Source of the DNA: JAVBOJ01 sp031550755
GTDB taxonomy: Bacteria; Bacillota; Clostridia; Oscillospirales; UBA929
DNA: 7,779 nucleotides
Assembly (NCBI GenBank): GCA_031550755.1
Contig: JAVBOJ010000098.1
Coordinates: 1-7,779 of the forward strand
Reading direction: 5' to 3'
Shown here in pieces: positions 1 through 5,094 of this stretch (the stretch's first letter is position 1; each line of letters starts with the position of its first letter). Under the pieces are notes generated by a model that was not told the DNA's origin, made no database searches, and saw only the letters and a program-made list of their open reading frames with translations. The translations under genes were made by a program, and so were the position numbers.

Positions 1-510
1 AAGCTCGCCGCGTCCGGTGCGGGCGTAGCCGCGCAGGAAGCCCTCATAGCGCATGCCGGCTTTTTCCATGACCCGGCCGGAGGCCGGATTGTCCGCGTAA
101 TGATAGGCCGACACCCGGTTCAGCCCGACCTGTAAAAACGCGAAGTCCAGCACCGCCCGCAGCGCCTCGGTCACAATCCCCTGCCCCCACCACGCGCGCC
201 CGATGCAGTAGCCGGCCACGGCGCGCTCGTCGTGATCGTTTGCGTTGTGCAGTCCGATCGAGCCGACGACCTCGCCGCCGTCGCGCAGGGTGATCGCCCA
301 GATATAAAAATTGAGATTTTCATACGCTTTTTCCCAGTCGCGCAGCACCGAGACGGTGACCTCGACGCTGGCGTGGGTCGGCCAGGAGAGCGTGCGGGTG
401 ACCTCGTCGTCGCTCGCCCAGTTAGAAAACATGGTGGGCGCGTCGTCGGGCGAAAACCGGCGCAAAATCAGCCGGTCGGTGGTCAGCGTCCCGGTTCCCA
501 GATGCTGCAT
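1..510 (-). CDS. GNAT family N-acetyltransferase, RimJ/RimL-like (C-terminus cut by window edge)
   Basis: The frame is open from an ATG at 510 to base 1, giving 170 residues with no stop, so the C-terminus lies outside the window. The start is supported by AAGGAGG about 8 bases upstream, directly after the ridA stop codon. The family signature is clear: TDRLILRRF near residues 11-19, a strand VVGSIGL at 81-87, the acetyl-CoA pyrophosphate loop as GRAWWGQGIVTEAL at 104-117, NPASGRVMEKAGM at 141-153, then YEG. This matches RimJ/RimL-type GNAT enzymes, which move an acetyl group from acetyl-CoA to an amine such as a protein N-terminus, amino acid or antibiotic. The substrate cannot be read from sequence. 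It is probably cytoplasmic, since no membrane segment or signal peptide is seen. It follows ridA after 19 bases and is very likely co-transcribed with it. Confidence 0.9.
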   Translation of the reverse strand, partial: MQHLGTGTLTTDRLILRRFSPDDAPTMFSNWASDDEVTRTLSWPTHASVEVTVSVLRDWEKAYENLNFYIWAITLRDGGEVVGSIGLHNANDHDERAVAGYCIGRAWWGQGIVTEALRAVLDFAFLQVGLNRVSAYHYADNPASGRVMEKAGMRYEGFLRGYARTGRGEL

Positions 511-529
511 GAGATCCCCCTCCTTCGGT

Positions 530-907
530 TTATTCGGCGGCGATGCACTCCACCTCGACCTGCGCGTCCTTGGGCAGGGCGGCCACCTGCACGCAGGAGC
601 GGGCGGGCGGATTTTCGCCGAACAGCTCGGCGTAGAGCGCGTTGAACTCGCCGAAGCGCGCCAGGTCGGTCAGAAACACGGTGGTTTTGACCACATGCGC
701 CGGCGTCAGCCCGGCGGCCCGCAGCACCGCCGCAACATTGTTGAGAACCTGTTTGGTCTGCTCGGCAAAGTCTTCTCCCACAAGGGCGCCGGTCTCCGGT
801 ACGAGCGGAACCTGCCCCGAGCAAAATACAAAATTGCCTGTCCGCACGGCTTGAGAATACGGACCCACGGCGGCCGGCGCGGCGGCGGTGGAAATGATCT
901 GTTTCAT
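530..907 (-). CDS. ridA: RidA family reactive enamine/imine deaminase
   Basis: A 125-residue protein, the normal size for the RidA (YjgF/YER057c/UK114) family. RidA proteins are small cytoplasmic trimers that hydrolyse reactive 2-aminoacrylate-type enamines and imines released by PLP enzymes, protecting those enzymes. Visible signatures are GPYSQAVRTGNFVFCSGQ (15-32), the central NNVAAVLRAAGL (56-67), KTTVFLTD (74-81), and the C-terminal PARSCVQVAALPKDAQVEVE (101-120). R103 corresponds to the substrate-carboxylate-binding arginine and E120 to the conserved glutamate, so it looks active. The ATG has GGGAGG about 8 bases upstream. A promoter candidate sits 32-61 bases upstream, and a cyclic-di-GMP-I riboswitch lies further up on the same strand. 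The GNAT gene follows after 19 bases. Archetypal function is likely, but paralogous Rid subgroups exist. Confidence 0.95.
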   Translation of the reverse strand: MKQIISTAAAPAAVGPYSQAVRTGNFVFCSGQVPLVPETGALVGEDFAEQTKQVLNNVAAVLRAAGLTPAHVVKTTVFLTDLARFGEFNALYAELFGENPPARSCVQVAALPKDAQVEVECIAAE

Positions 908-938
908 AAAAAAATCCTCCCTTGTTTCTATTTTGCTT

Positions 939-968
939 ATTGTATCGCAATTTCACCCGGTTTGGCAA
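939..968 (-). promoter_or_regulatory. Candidate sigma-A promoter for ridA-GNAT
   Basis: On the minus strand TTGCCA (968-963) and TACAAT (944-939) are separated by 18 bases, close to sigma-A consensus. Transcription would start near 932, leaving a leader of about 25 bases before the ridA ATG. It lies downstream of both terminator-like hairpins, so ridA could be expressed independently of the riboswitch transcript. Sequence match only. Confidence 0.55.
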
Positions 969-970
969 GC

Positions 971-1003
971 AAAAACACAGGCCGCTCCCTTGCGAGAGTG
1001 GCC
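971..1003 (-). terminator. Terminator-like hairpin upstream of ridA (second of two)
   Basis: The minus strand can form an 8-bp stem, GGCCACTC (1003-996) with GAGCGGCC (987-980), containing one G-T wobble and an 8-base loop. It is followed by TGTGTTTTTG. The T-tract is interrupted, so termination may be partial. It is the last hairpin met before the ridA promoter and could back up the hairpin at 1015-1042. Confidence 0.5.
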
Positions 1004-1014
1004 CCTATATTGGG

Positions 1015-1042
1015 AAAAGCGCCCCGTCAATCAACAGGGCGC
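1015..1042 (-). terminator. Terminator-like hairpin downstream of the riboswitch aptamer
   Basis: The minus strand forms a 9-bp GC-rich stem, GCGCCCTGT (1042-1034) with ACGGGGCGC (1027-1019), with one wobble pair and a 6-base loop, followed by TTTT then CCC. The stem is strong but the T-tract is short. It is 28 bases after the aptamer end, a position expected for the expression platform of a transcription-terminating riboswitch. The 5' arm could also pair with aptamer bases 1132-1124 (8 pairs, one bulge). Confidence 0.6.
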
Positions 1043-1070
1043 CATCACAAAGGGAAAATAAAAAAACCCT

Positions 1071-1153
1071 TCGGCAGCCGGCAGCCATAGCATCCTCCAC
1101 GACGCCTTAGGCCCAATGGTTTTGCGTCCCTGCCTTTCGACAGGTTTGCTATT
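1071..1153 (-). ncRNA. Cyclic-di-GMP-I (GEMM-I) riboswitch aptamer
   Basis: The minus strand carries the hallmarks of the GEMM-I class. GCAAACC opens a 6-bp hairpin, CCTGTC (1144-1139) with GGCAGG (1134-1129), capped by a GAAA tetraloop (1138-1135). It is followed by the near-invariant GGGACGCAAA. The second hairpin contains the textbook 11-nt tetraloop receptor, CCTAAG (1111-1106) facing TATGG (1089-1085), closed by GCGTC/GATGC. The 3' end is GGCTGCCGAA. Aligned from memory to the Vibrio Vc2 aptamer, the G before CAAACC (1149) matches G20, A1122 matches A47 and C1074 matches C92. G at position 20 fits cyclic-di-GMP rather than the A found in cGAMP-sensing relatives. AAAATCC (1166-1160) may extend the basal helix by pairing with GGGTTTT (1069-1063). 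The next gene on this strand is ridA. Confidence 0.92.
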
Positions 1154-1191
1154 ATCGCTGGATTTTCTCAAGAGTTTTATGAAGCATTTAT

Positions 1192-1220
1192 ACAATACCT
1201 CAAATTATTCGCTTTGTCAA
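1192..1220 (-). promoter_or_regulatory. Sigma-A promoter for the riboswitch transcript
   Basis: On the minus strand a perfect TTGACA (1220-1215), a 17-base spacer and TATTGT (1197-1192) form a near-consensus sigma-A promoter in AT-rich DNA. The expected start is near 1185, about 30 bases before the aptamer, so the riboswitch has its own transcript. The preceding gene ends only 33 bases upstream of the -35, without a convincing GC-rich terminator, so read-through could add to it. Confidence 0.8.
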
Positions 1221-1252
1221 CAAAAAAATAGAAAAAATTCAAAAATTTTTGT

Positions 1253-2332
1253 TCAAGGGATCCTATCGTGGGACTGCATGCCCGAGCGCATGACCAGCCC
1301 GCGCAGGAGTGGCTGGTACAAAAACGGCGCTTTGCACTGTTTTCCCAATACTTTGGCACGCAGGGCGCGGCTGTGTGCGCGATAGGCGCGTCGAATGCCG
1401 GCGGGATCCTCCCCGCCGGACAAAATGCTTTGATACAGGGCGATGGCGCTGTCAAGCGCGAAGCTGATGCCCTCGGCGGAGCTGGGGCTGATAAATCCGC
1501 CGGCCTCCCCGGCCAGATACAGATGCCCGTCGGGCGAGGCCGGTGTGCGCGGAACCCCGCTCGGCCGCAGGAGGATCGCGCCGCCGCGCCCGGTCGGGGC
1601 GCTGAAATCAAAGCCGTACGGAACGGTCAGTTCCTTGAGCCGGGCGAATTTTGCCGACACGTCGGAGCCCTCGGGGATGGCTGCGCCGAGCAGGTAACGT
1701 CCGTCCTTGGGCAGCGCCCACGCGTAATAATCGGTGATCTCGTGGTGAAAAAAACAGCAATAGAGCGGCGAGAGCGCGGCGGCGGACACGGGAAATGTCT
1801 CCTGCACCGACGCGTAACGGCGGCAGGAGAGCTGCGGGAAGCACTGCCGGCGCACCAGCGACCCGCCTCCGTCACAGCCGACGAGCAGGCGCGCTTCCAC
1901 CTCTTGCACACCCACGGTCAGCCGGACGCCGCCCGGCGTTCGGTCAATCCGGCGCAGCGACTGCCCGAAAAACCGCGTGACCATGCCCTCCGAAAGGCTC
2001 ACCAGCCAGCGGTCGAAGAACTCGCGGTCGAGATTCATGTAAAACCGCTGGTAGCAGCGCTCCAGCCCGGCCTTGAGGTCGATGGTGCGCACCGAAAAAA
2101 GCTGCGGATCGCACAAAATCGCCTTGGGCAGCAGCAGGCCCAAGGACGACAGGCTGCGCTGGGCGTCGGGCGCGAGCAGTCCGCCGCAGGTCTTGAACGG
2201 CCCGGGGGATTGTGGCGGCGCGTCCAGCCGGCGGCGGTCGATGAGCGCCACGCGCAGCCGTCCGGTTCTGCCCAAAAGATAGGCCAGCACAGCGCCCGTA
2301 GGGCCCGCGCCGCAGATCGCGATGTCAAACAT
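1253..2332 (-). CDS. Geranylgeranyl reductase family FAD-dependent oxidoreductase
   Basis: A 359-residue flavoprotein. The N-terminal dinucleotide-binding fold has GAGPTG at 8-13 and an acidic residue ending strand 2 (ALID, 29-32). KTCGG at 47-51 and the YYAWALPKDG region (202-211) are features of geranylgeranyl reductases. VGCDGGGS (151-158) and LAGEAGGFISPSSAEGISFA (273-292) are the second and third FAD motifs, the latter usually reading GDAAG. Such enzymes use FAD to reduce isoprenoid C=C bonds in lipids, chlorophyll side chains or menaquinone tails, or act as related hydroxylases; the substrate is unknown here. The ATG at 2332 is preferred because GGAGGA lies 7 bases upstream. An in-frame ATG at 2356 overlaps the previous stop (TAATG) and would add eight residues. 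It is the last gene of the four-gene unit and ends in TGA. Confidence 0.88.
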   Translation of the reverse strand: MFDIAICGAGPTGAVLAYLLGRTGRLRVALIDRRRLDAPPQSPGPFKTCGGLLAPDAQRSLSSLGLLLPKAILCDPQLFSVRTIDLKAGLERCYQRFYMNLDREFFDRWLVSLSEGMVTRFFGQSLRRIDRTPGGVRLTVGVQEVEARLLVGCDGGGSLVRRQCFPQLSCRRYASVQETFPVSAAALSPLYCCFFHHEITDYYAWALPKDGRYLLGAAIPEGSDVSAKFARLKELTVPYGFDFSAPTGRGGAILLRPSGVPRTPASPDGHLYLAGEAGGFISPSSAEGISFALDSAIALYQSILSGGEDPAGIRRAYRAHSRALRAKVLGKQCKAPFLYQPLLRGLVMRSGMQSHDRIP

Positions 2333-2355
2333 ACGAAGCTCCTCCAACCATCCCA

Positions 2356-3078
2356 TTAACCGTTTCGCGCGCGGAAAAAAATGCGCTCCTCCCCGTCTCG
2401 CGGGCGGCGCATAACCCGGTCGCCGAAAAGGCGAACGTCCACAAACCCGCTCTCCCGCAGGAGCGCGACAACCTCCTGCGGAGTATAGGGACGCTGTGTG
2501 TGCCACTCCTCGAAGCGGCGCCACAGGGTCCCTTGTTTTTCGAACAGGGTGACCTGATGCCGGACATGTTTGCCGGCGGACTGTGTGACCGTCACGCAAA
2601 ACACCTCCTCCGTTTCCAGCACAAAGGGGCGCGAGGGCATGCGCGCGAAGGTCTCCGGCGGCACCATATCAAACAGAAGAACCCCGCCCGGGCGGATAAA
2701 CAGCCGCAGCCGGGCAAACACCCGCCGCAAATCGTCCGGCGAGAGGAGATAGTTGAAGCAATCCAGTGCGCTGACGGCGGCGTCCACCGTGCCGTAGAGA
2801 TCGAGTTTGCGCATGTCCTGCCGCAGCAACAGCGGCGAGAAGCCCTCGCAGGTTTCACGGGCGACCGACAGCATGTCCTCCGAACGGTCGACGCAGATGA
2901 CGTCCATCCCGCGCGCGAGCAGCTCGCGGGTCAAAAGCCCTGTGCCGCAGCCGAGATCGAGCACCAGTCCGGCGGGGGACGGCAGCAGGCGTACAAAAAA
3001 ATCGGCCCAGGCGGCGTGGCCGGCGTGGCGCATCAGCGCGTCATAATGCCGCGCCAGCAGACCGTAGGATGCGGGCAT
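2356..3078 (-). CDS. Class I SAM-dependent methyltransferase
   Basis: A 240-residue protein with a typical class I Rossmann methyltransferase fold. Motif I is VLDLGCGTG (39-47), the ribose-binding acidic residue is D64 in ICVDRSEDML, the adenine-pocket region is LRQDMRKLDL (85-94), and a post-strand-5 loop appears as FIRPGGVLLFDM (127-138). The N-terminal YGLLARHYDALM (5-16) resembles the YqeM-like group of small-molecule methyltransferases; the acceptor is unknown. The start is firm: AAAGGAGG lies 8 bases upstream, inside the 23-base gap from the preceding methyltransferase. The stop overlaps or lies 23 bases before the reductase start. It shares the high GC of most of the window, unlike the low-GC methyltransferase upstream. 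Confidence 0.9.
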   Translation of the reverse strand: MPASYGLLARHYDALMRHAGHAAWADFFVRLLPSPAGLVLDLGCGTGLLTRELLARGMDVICVDRSEDMLSVARETCEGFSPLLLRQDMRKLDLYGTVDAAVSALDCFNYLLSPDDLRRVFARLRLFIRPGGVLLFDMVPPETFARMPSRPFVLETEEVFCVTVTQSAGKHVRHQVTLFEKQGTLWRRFEEWHTQRPYTPQEVVALLRESGFVDVRLFGDRVMRRPRDGEERIFFRARNG

Positions 3079-3101
3079 AGCGGGGGCCTCCTTTCGGGGG
3101 G

Positions 3102-3782
3102 TTATAGGGGGGCGTTGTGCGCCAAGATAAAATAGTGCTTGCTGTTTCTTGTTTGCCCATCAAAATAACAATCGTCCGCATGGCGAACGCGCAACAATTC
3201 CATGTCAAAACGGCTGAATAATTCGATTATATCCTCCAAATCGACATGAAAGTGCGGAATATCTTTTTCCGGGCCGTCTTCGGTTTTGCGCACGGTATTG
3301 GCATCGATTTTGGGGAATCCGGCCTCGGCAAAAGCCCAAGTCTCCTTGGAGCAAAGCGTCATATACACCTCTCCGCCCGGTTTTACGACCCGCTTGATCT
3401 CACGCATAATCATATCCAATCCGTCGGTATCCGTGTGGGAGATGACATGATACGCGAACAGGCAGTCAAAAGACTGCTCCGCATACGGCAGGGACAGCAT
3501 GTTCGCGACTTGCGCGTCGATTTTCAAATTTTCGCTCATCGCCCAGCGTTTCAAGTGATTCACACCGTCAACCGACAAATCAAACGCGGAGACATGAAAC
3601 CCCTTTTTCGCGAAAAAGATGCTGTGCCGTCCCAGTCCGCAACCAAAATCGAGTAGGTGTTGATAGCCGGCGTTTCTCCATCTGTGGGCGATAAAAAAGC
3701 ATTCCTCGCTCGGATTGAGCCAAATCGCACTTTGCTTCTCCGCCCAATTCCAGGCTTTTGAAGGCGGCACCACAACATTCAT
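3102..3782 (-). CDS. Class I SAM-dependent methyltransferase, low-GC (TehB-like fold)
   Basis: A 226-residue methyltransferase. Motif I is LLDFGCGLGR (43-52), followed by SIFFAKKGFHVSAFDLS (54-70) with D68 as the ribose-binding acid. ANMLSLPY (93-100) and VVKPGGEVYMT (132-142) are the later motifs. The acceptor is not evident. The ATG at 3782 is chosen because GGGGGAGT lies just upstream and it begins 4 bases after the yerC-like stop. A longer in-frame extension to 3986 would overlap that gene entirely and has low-complexity composition. Base content differs from its neighbours: hand counts give 25/60 G+C at 3181-3240 and 30/60 at 3541-3600, against 41/60 at 2881-2940 in the next methyltransferase. 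This suggests transfer into the operon. Confidence 0.9.
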   Translation of the reverse strand: MNVVVPPSKAWNWAEKQSAIWLNPSEECFFIAHRWRNAGYQHLLDFGCGLGRHSIFFAKKGFHVSAFDLSVDGVNHLKRWAMSENLKIDAQVANMLSLPYAEQSFDCLFAYHVISHTDTDGLDMIMREIKRVVKPGGEVYMTLCSKETWAFAEAGFPKIDANTVRKTEDGPEKDIPHFHVDLEDIIELFSRFDMELLRVRHADDCYFDGQTRNSKHYFILAHNAPL

Positions 3783-3786
3783 CCCC

Positions 3787-4074
3787 TTACTCCCCCAGGC
3801 GTTCCAGCACGGTTTTGTACCCGTCGGCGCCGTAGAGCAGCGCCCGGTTGACCCGGCTGATGGTGGCGGTGGAGGCGCCGGTGTCGCGCACGATATCGGA
3901 ATAAATATGCCCCCGGCGCAGCAGCTCGGCCACCTCAAAGCGCTGGCGCATGGCCTGCAGCTCCGAGACGGTGCATAAATCCTCAAAAAACGCGTAGGCC
4001 TCCTCGGGGCTTTTCAGGCTCAAAACGGCGGACATCAGGCGGTCCATTTGCTTGTTTTTCAGCTTGTCCGGCAT
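3787..4074 (-). CDS. yerC: YerC/YecD family TrpR-like HTH protein
   Basis: A 95-residue, wholly helical DNA-binding protein of the TrpR-related YerC/YecD family found mainly in Firmicutes. The N-terminal part (LMSAVLSLKSPEEAYAFFED, 13-32) and CTVSELQAMRQRFEVAELL (34-52) resemble the TrpR dimerisation helices. HIYSDIVRDTGASTATISRV (56-75) is the helix-turn-helix, with the recognition helix in STATISRVNRAL. The tryptophan-binding function of TrpR is not assumed for this family and the effector is unknown. The start has GAGGTGAT about 6 bases upstream. It is the promoter-proximal gene of the unit and its stop is 4 bases before the next ATG, so it may autoregulate the operon (inference). Confidence 0.92.
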   Translation of the reverse strand: MPDKLKNKQMDRLMSAVLSLKSPEEAYAFFEDLCTVSELQAMRQRFEVAELLRRGHIYSDIVRDTGASTATISRVNRALLYGADGYKTVLERLGE

Positions 4075-4096
4075 AAGAAATCACCTCTTTGTTTGT

Positions 4097-4105
4097 ATTG
4101 TACCA
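4097..4105 (-). promoter_or_regulatory. Extended -10 promoter of the yerC-methyltransferase-reductase unit
   Basis: The minus strand reads TGGTACAAT (4105-4097), a TGnTACAAT extended -10 element. There is no good -35 at 16-18 bases; the best is TTTCTT. Expected start is near 4090, giving a leader of about 16 bases that begins just before the ribosome binding site. The divergent DUF3298 gene starts 119 bases away from yerC, and no convincing promoter was found for it. Confidence 0.6.
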
Positions 4106-4193
4106 CTTTACCGCGCGAAAAGAAACCTTTTTCACCAGCCCCTTTCCGGCGGCATAGGATGGGGCAGAATGTTTGTAAAAACAGGTGATTTTT

Positions 4194-4907
4194 ATGCCGG
4201 AACAGGTCAAAATCAGCACCCATCGTCGCACCGAAACCTTCCGATACCGCAACAACGTCGTTTTGACCGCCACGTCCGAGCTGCCGGTGATCAGCCCGAC
4301 GAAACCGCCGGTCGTGGCGACCAAAATCAACGTCCATTACCGGGCATTGGGGCGGAGATTCAACCGGCACGCCCAAAAAATGGCCAAAGAGGCTGAAAAG
4401 TGGTTCCTCGAGGCGCAAAAGGAAAATTTCCCCTTCCATCCCTATGAGTCCCTGCTGACCTACACCGTCACCTTCAATCAGGATTGTTACCTTTCTCTGT
4501 ATTATAACTGGTATGATTTCACCGGCGGGGCGCACGGCAACACGGTGCGCGAGGCCGACACCTGGGATCTCACGACCGGAAAGCTGTGCCGGCTGGCGGA
4601 TTTCTTCCCCAAAAAGAAAAGCCCGGAAAAGCTGATTTTGCCGGTGGTTTACGCGCAGGCGCTCGCGCGGCAGGAGTCGGGAGAGGATTTTTATTTTGAC
4701 GATTTGCGCAAAAATCTGAAAAAATACTTCGATCCGGAGCAATTTTACCTGACGCCCGAGGGGCTGGCCGTATTTTACCAGCAAATTACCATTTCGCCGT
4801 ATTCGTCAGGGTTTGCCACCTTTGTCCTCCCGTGGGCAGAGCTGGGGATCCGTCCGCCGGTCTGTCCGGCCAAGGAGAGCTTCCCGCTATTTTGGGAAAA
4901 AAAGTAA
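4194..4907 (+). CDS. DUF3298 / RsiV-like domain protein without signal peptide
   Basis: A 237-residue protein. After a basic N-terminus, KINVHYRALGRRFNRHAQKM (44-63) begins a DUF4163-like part. The DUF3298 part follows, marked by LSLYYNWYDFTGGAHGNT (100-117), WDLTTGKLCRLADFF (124-138) and FYLTPEGLAVFYQQITISPY (184-203). These resemble the extracellular lysozyme-binding half of anti-sigma factor RsiV and PdaC-type proteins. Unlike those, no transmembrane segment or signal peptide is visible, so it is either cytoplasmic or exported by another route; its role is unknown. The ATG at 4194 has AGGTGA about 5 bases upstream; an in-frame GTG at 4185 lies inside that site and is rejected. It ends at a strong terminator, so it is monocistronic. 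Confidence 0.85.
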   Translation: MPEQVKISTHRRTETFRYRNNVVLTATSELPVISPTKPPVVATKINVHYRALGRRFNRHAQKMAKEAEKWFLEAQKENFPFHPYESLLTYTVTFNQDCYLSLYYNWYDFTGGAHGNTVREADTWDLTTGKLCRLADFFPKKKSPEKLILPVVYAQALARQESGEDFYFDDLRKNLKKYFDPEQFYLTPEGLAVFYQQITISPYSSGFATFVLPWAELGIRPPVCPAKESFPLFWEKK

Positions 4908-4916
4908 TATTTACCG

Positions 4917-4954
4917 ACAAGCCGGATGCCGCAAGGTCTCCGGCTTGTTTTCTT
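4917..4954 (+). terminator. Rho-independent terminator after the DUF3298 gene
   Basis: A perfect 10-bp stem, ACAAGCCGGA (4917-4926) with TCCGGCTTGT (4939-4948), has a 12-base loop and runs into TTTTCTT. It begins 10 bases after the TAA stop. No T-tract follows on the opposite strand, so it acts on plus-strand transcription only. Confidence 0.9.
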
Positions 4955-5010
4955 CCTTTAAAAACTTGGAAACATGTCTGATTACTGATGAAAAAAGCCT
5001 GTTTACTTTG

Positions 5011-5038
5011 TTGAAAATAACCAAAAAGGCTGTATAAT
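5011..5038 (+). promoter_or_regulatory. Sigma-A promoter of the CE15-like esterase gene
   Basis: TTGAAA (5011-5016) and a perfect TATAAT (5033-5038), preceded by TG, are separated by 16 bases in an AT-rich gap after the terminator. The start is expected near 5045, leaving a leader of about 50 bases. Confidence 0.8.
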
Positions 5039-5039
5039 A

Positions 5040-5069
5040 AAATTGGCCGAAGCTGTGCCCGGCCAATTT
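5040..5069 (+). promoter_or_regulatory. Inverted repeat spanning the transcription start of the esterase gene
   Basis: AAATTGGCCG (5040-5049) and CGGCCAATTT (5060-5069) are perfect 10-base inverted arms around a 10-base spacer. The repeat begins one base after the -10 box and covers the expected start, so it could be a repressor operator. In RNA started near 5045 only GGCCG/CGGCC would pair, giving a 5' leader stem. No T-tract follows, so it is not a terminator. GGAGGT lies 11 bases further on. Confidence 0.5.
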
Positions 5070-5094
5070 ACGTCGAATACGGAGGTACAAAAAA

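Noticed and set aside
311..1090. Long plus-strand frame across the GNAT and ridA genes
   Set aside because: It is antisense to two confidently assigned genes and runs on through the hairpins and into the riboswitch region. It has no ribosome binding site or recognisable domain.
1219..1252. AT-rich palindrome CAAAAATTTTTG as terminator of the four-gene unit
   Set aside because: The stem has no GC pairs, so it would be too weak. It may allow read-through into the riboswitch transcript, but a terminator call is not supported.
1268..2359. A 363-residue plus-strand frame opposite the flavoprotein gene
   Set aside because: It is the antisense shadow of a gene with three matching FAD motifs. It is Gly/Ala/Arg-rich with no domain.
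2333..2599. N-terminal extension of the flavoprotein to a start at 2599
   Set aside because: The extra 89 residues overlap the methyltransferase gene in another frame and have no family similarity. The FAD motif begins right after the ATG at 2332, which has its own GGAGGA.
3783..3986. N-terminal extension of the low-GC methyltransferase to 3986
   Set aside because: It would lie wholly over the yerC-like gene and encodes a Cys/Pro/Ser-rich shadow. The ATG at 3782 has a good ribosome binding site and begins 4 bases after the yerC-like stop.
4103..4193. A plus-strand promoter for the DUF3298 gene in the divergent gap
   Set aside because: Candidate -10 boxes such as TAGGAT and CAGAAT lack a matching -35 at a suitable distance, so none could be chosen with confidence.
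4996..5031. AGCCT / AGGCT inverted repeat flanking the -35 of the esterase promoter
   Set aside because: The arms are only five bases and 26 bases apart, which is expected by chance in such a region. The 10-base repeat at 5040-5069 is far stronger.
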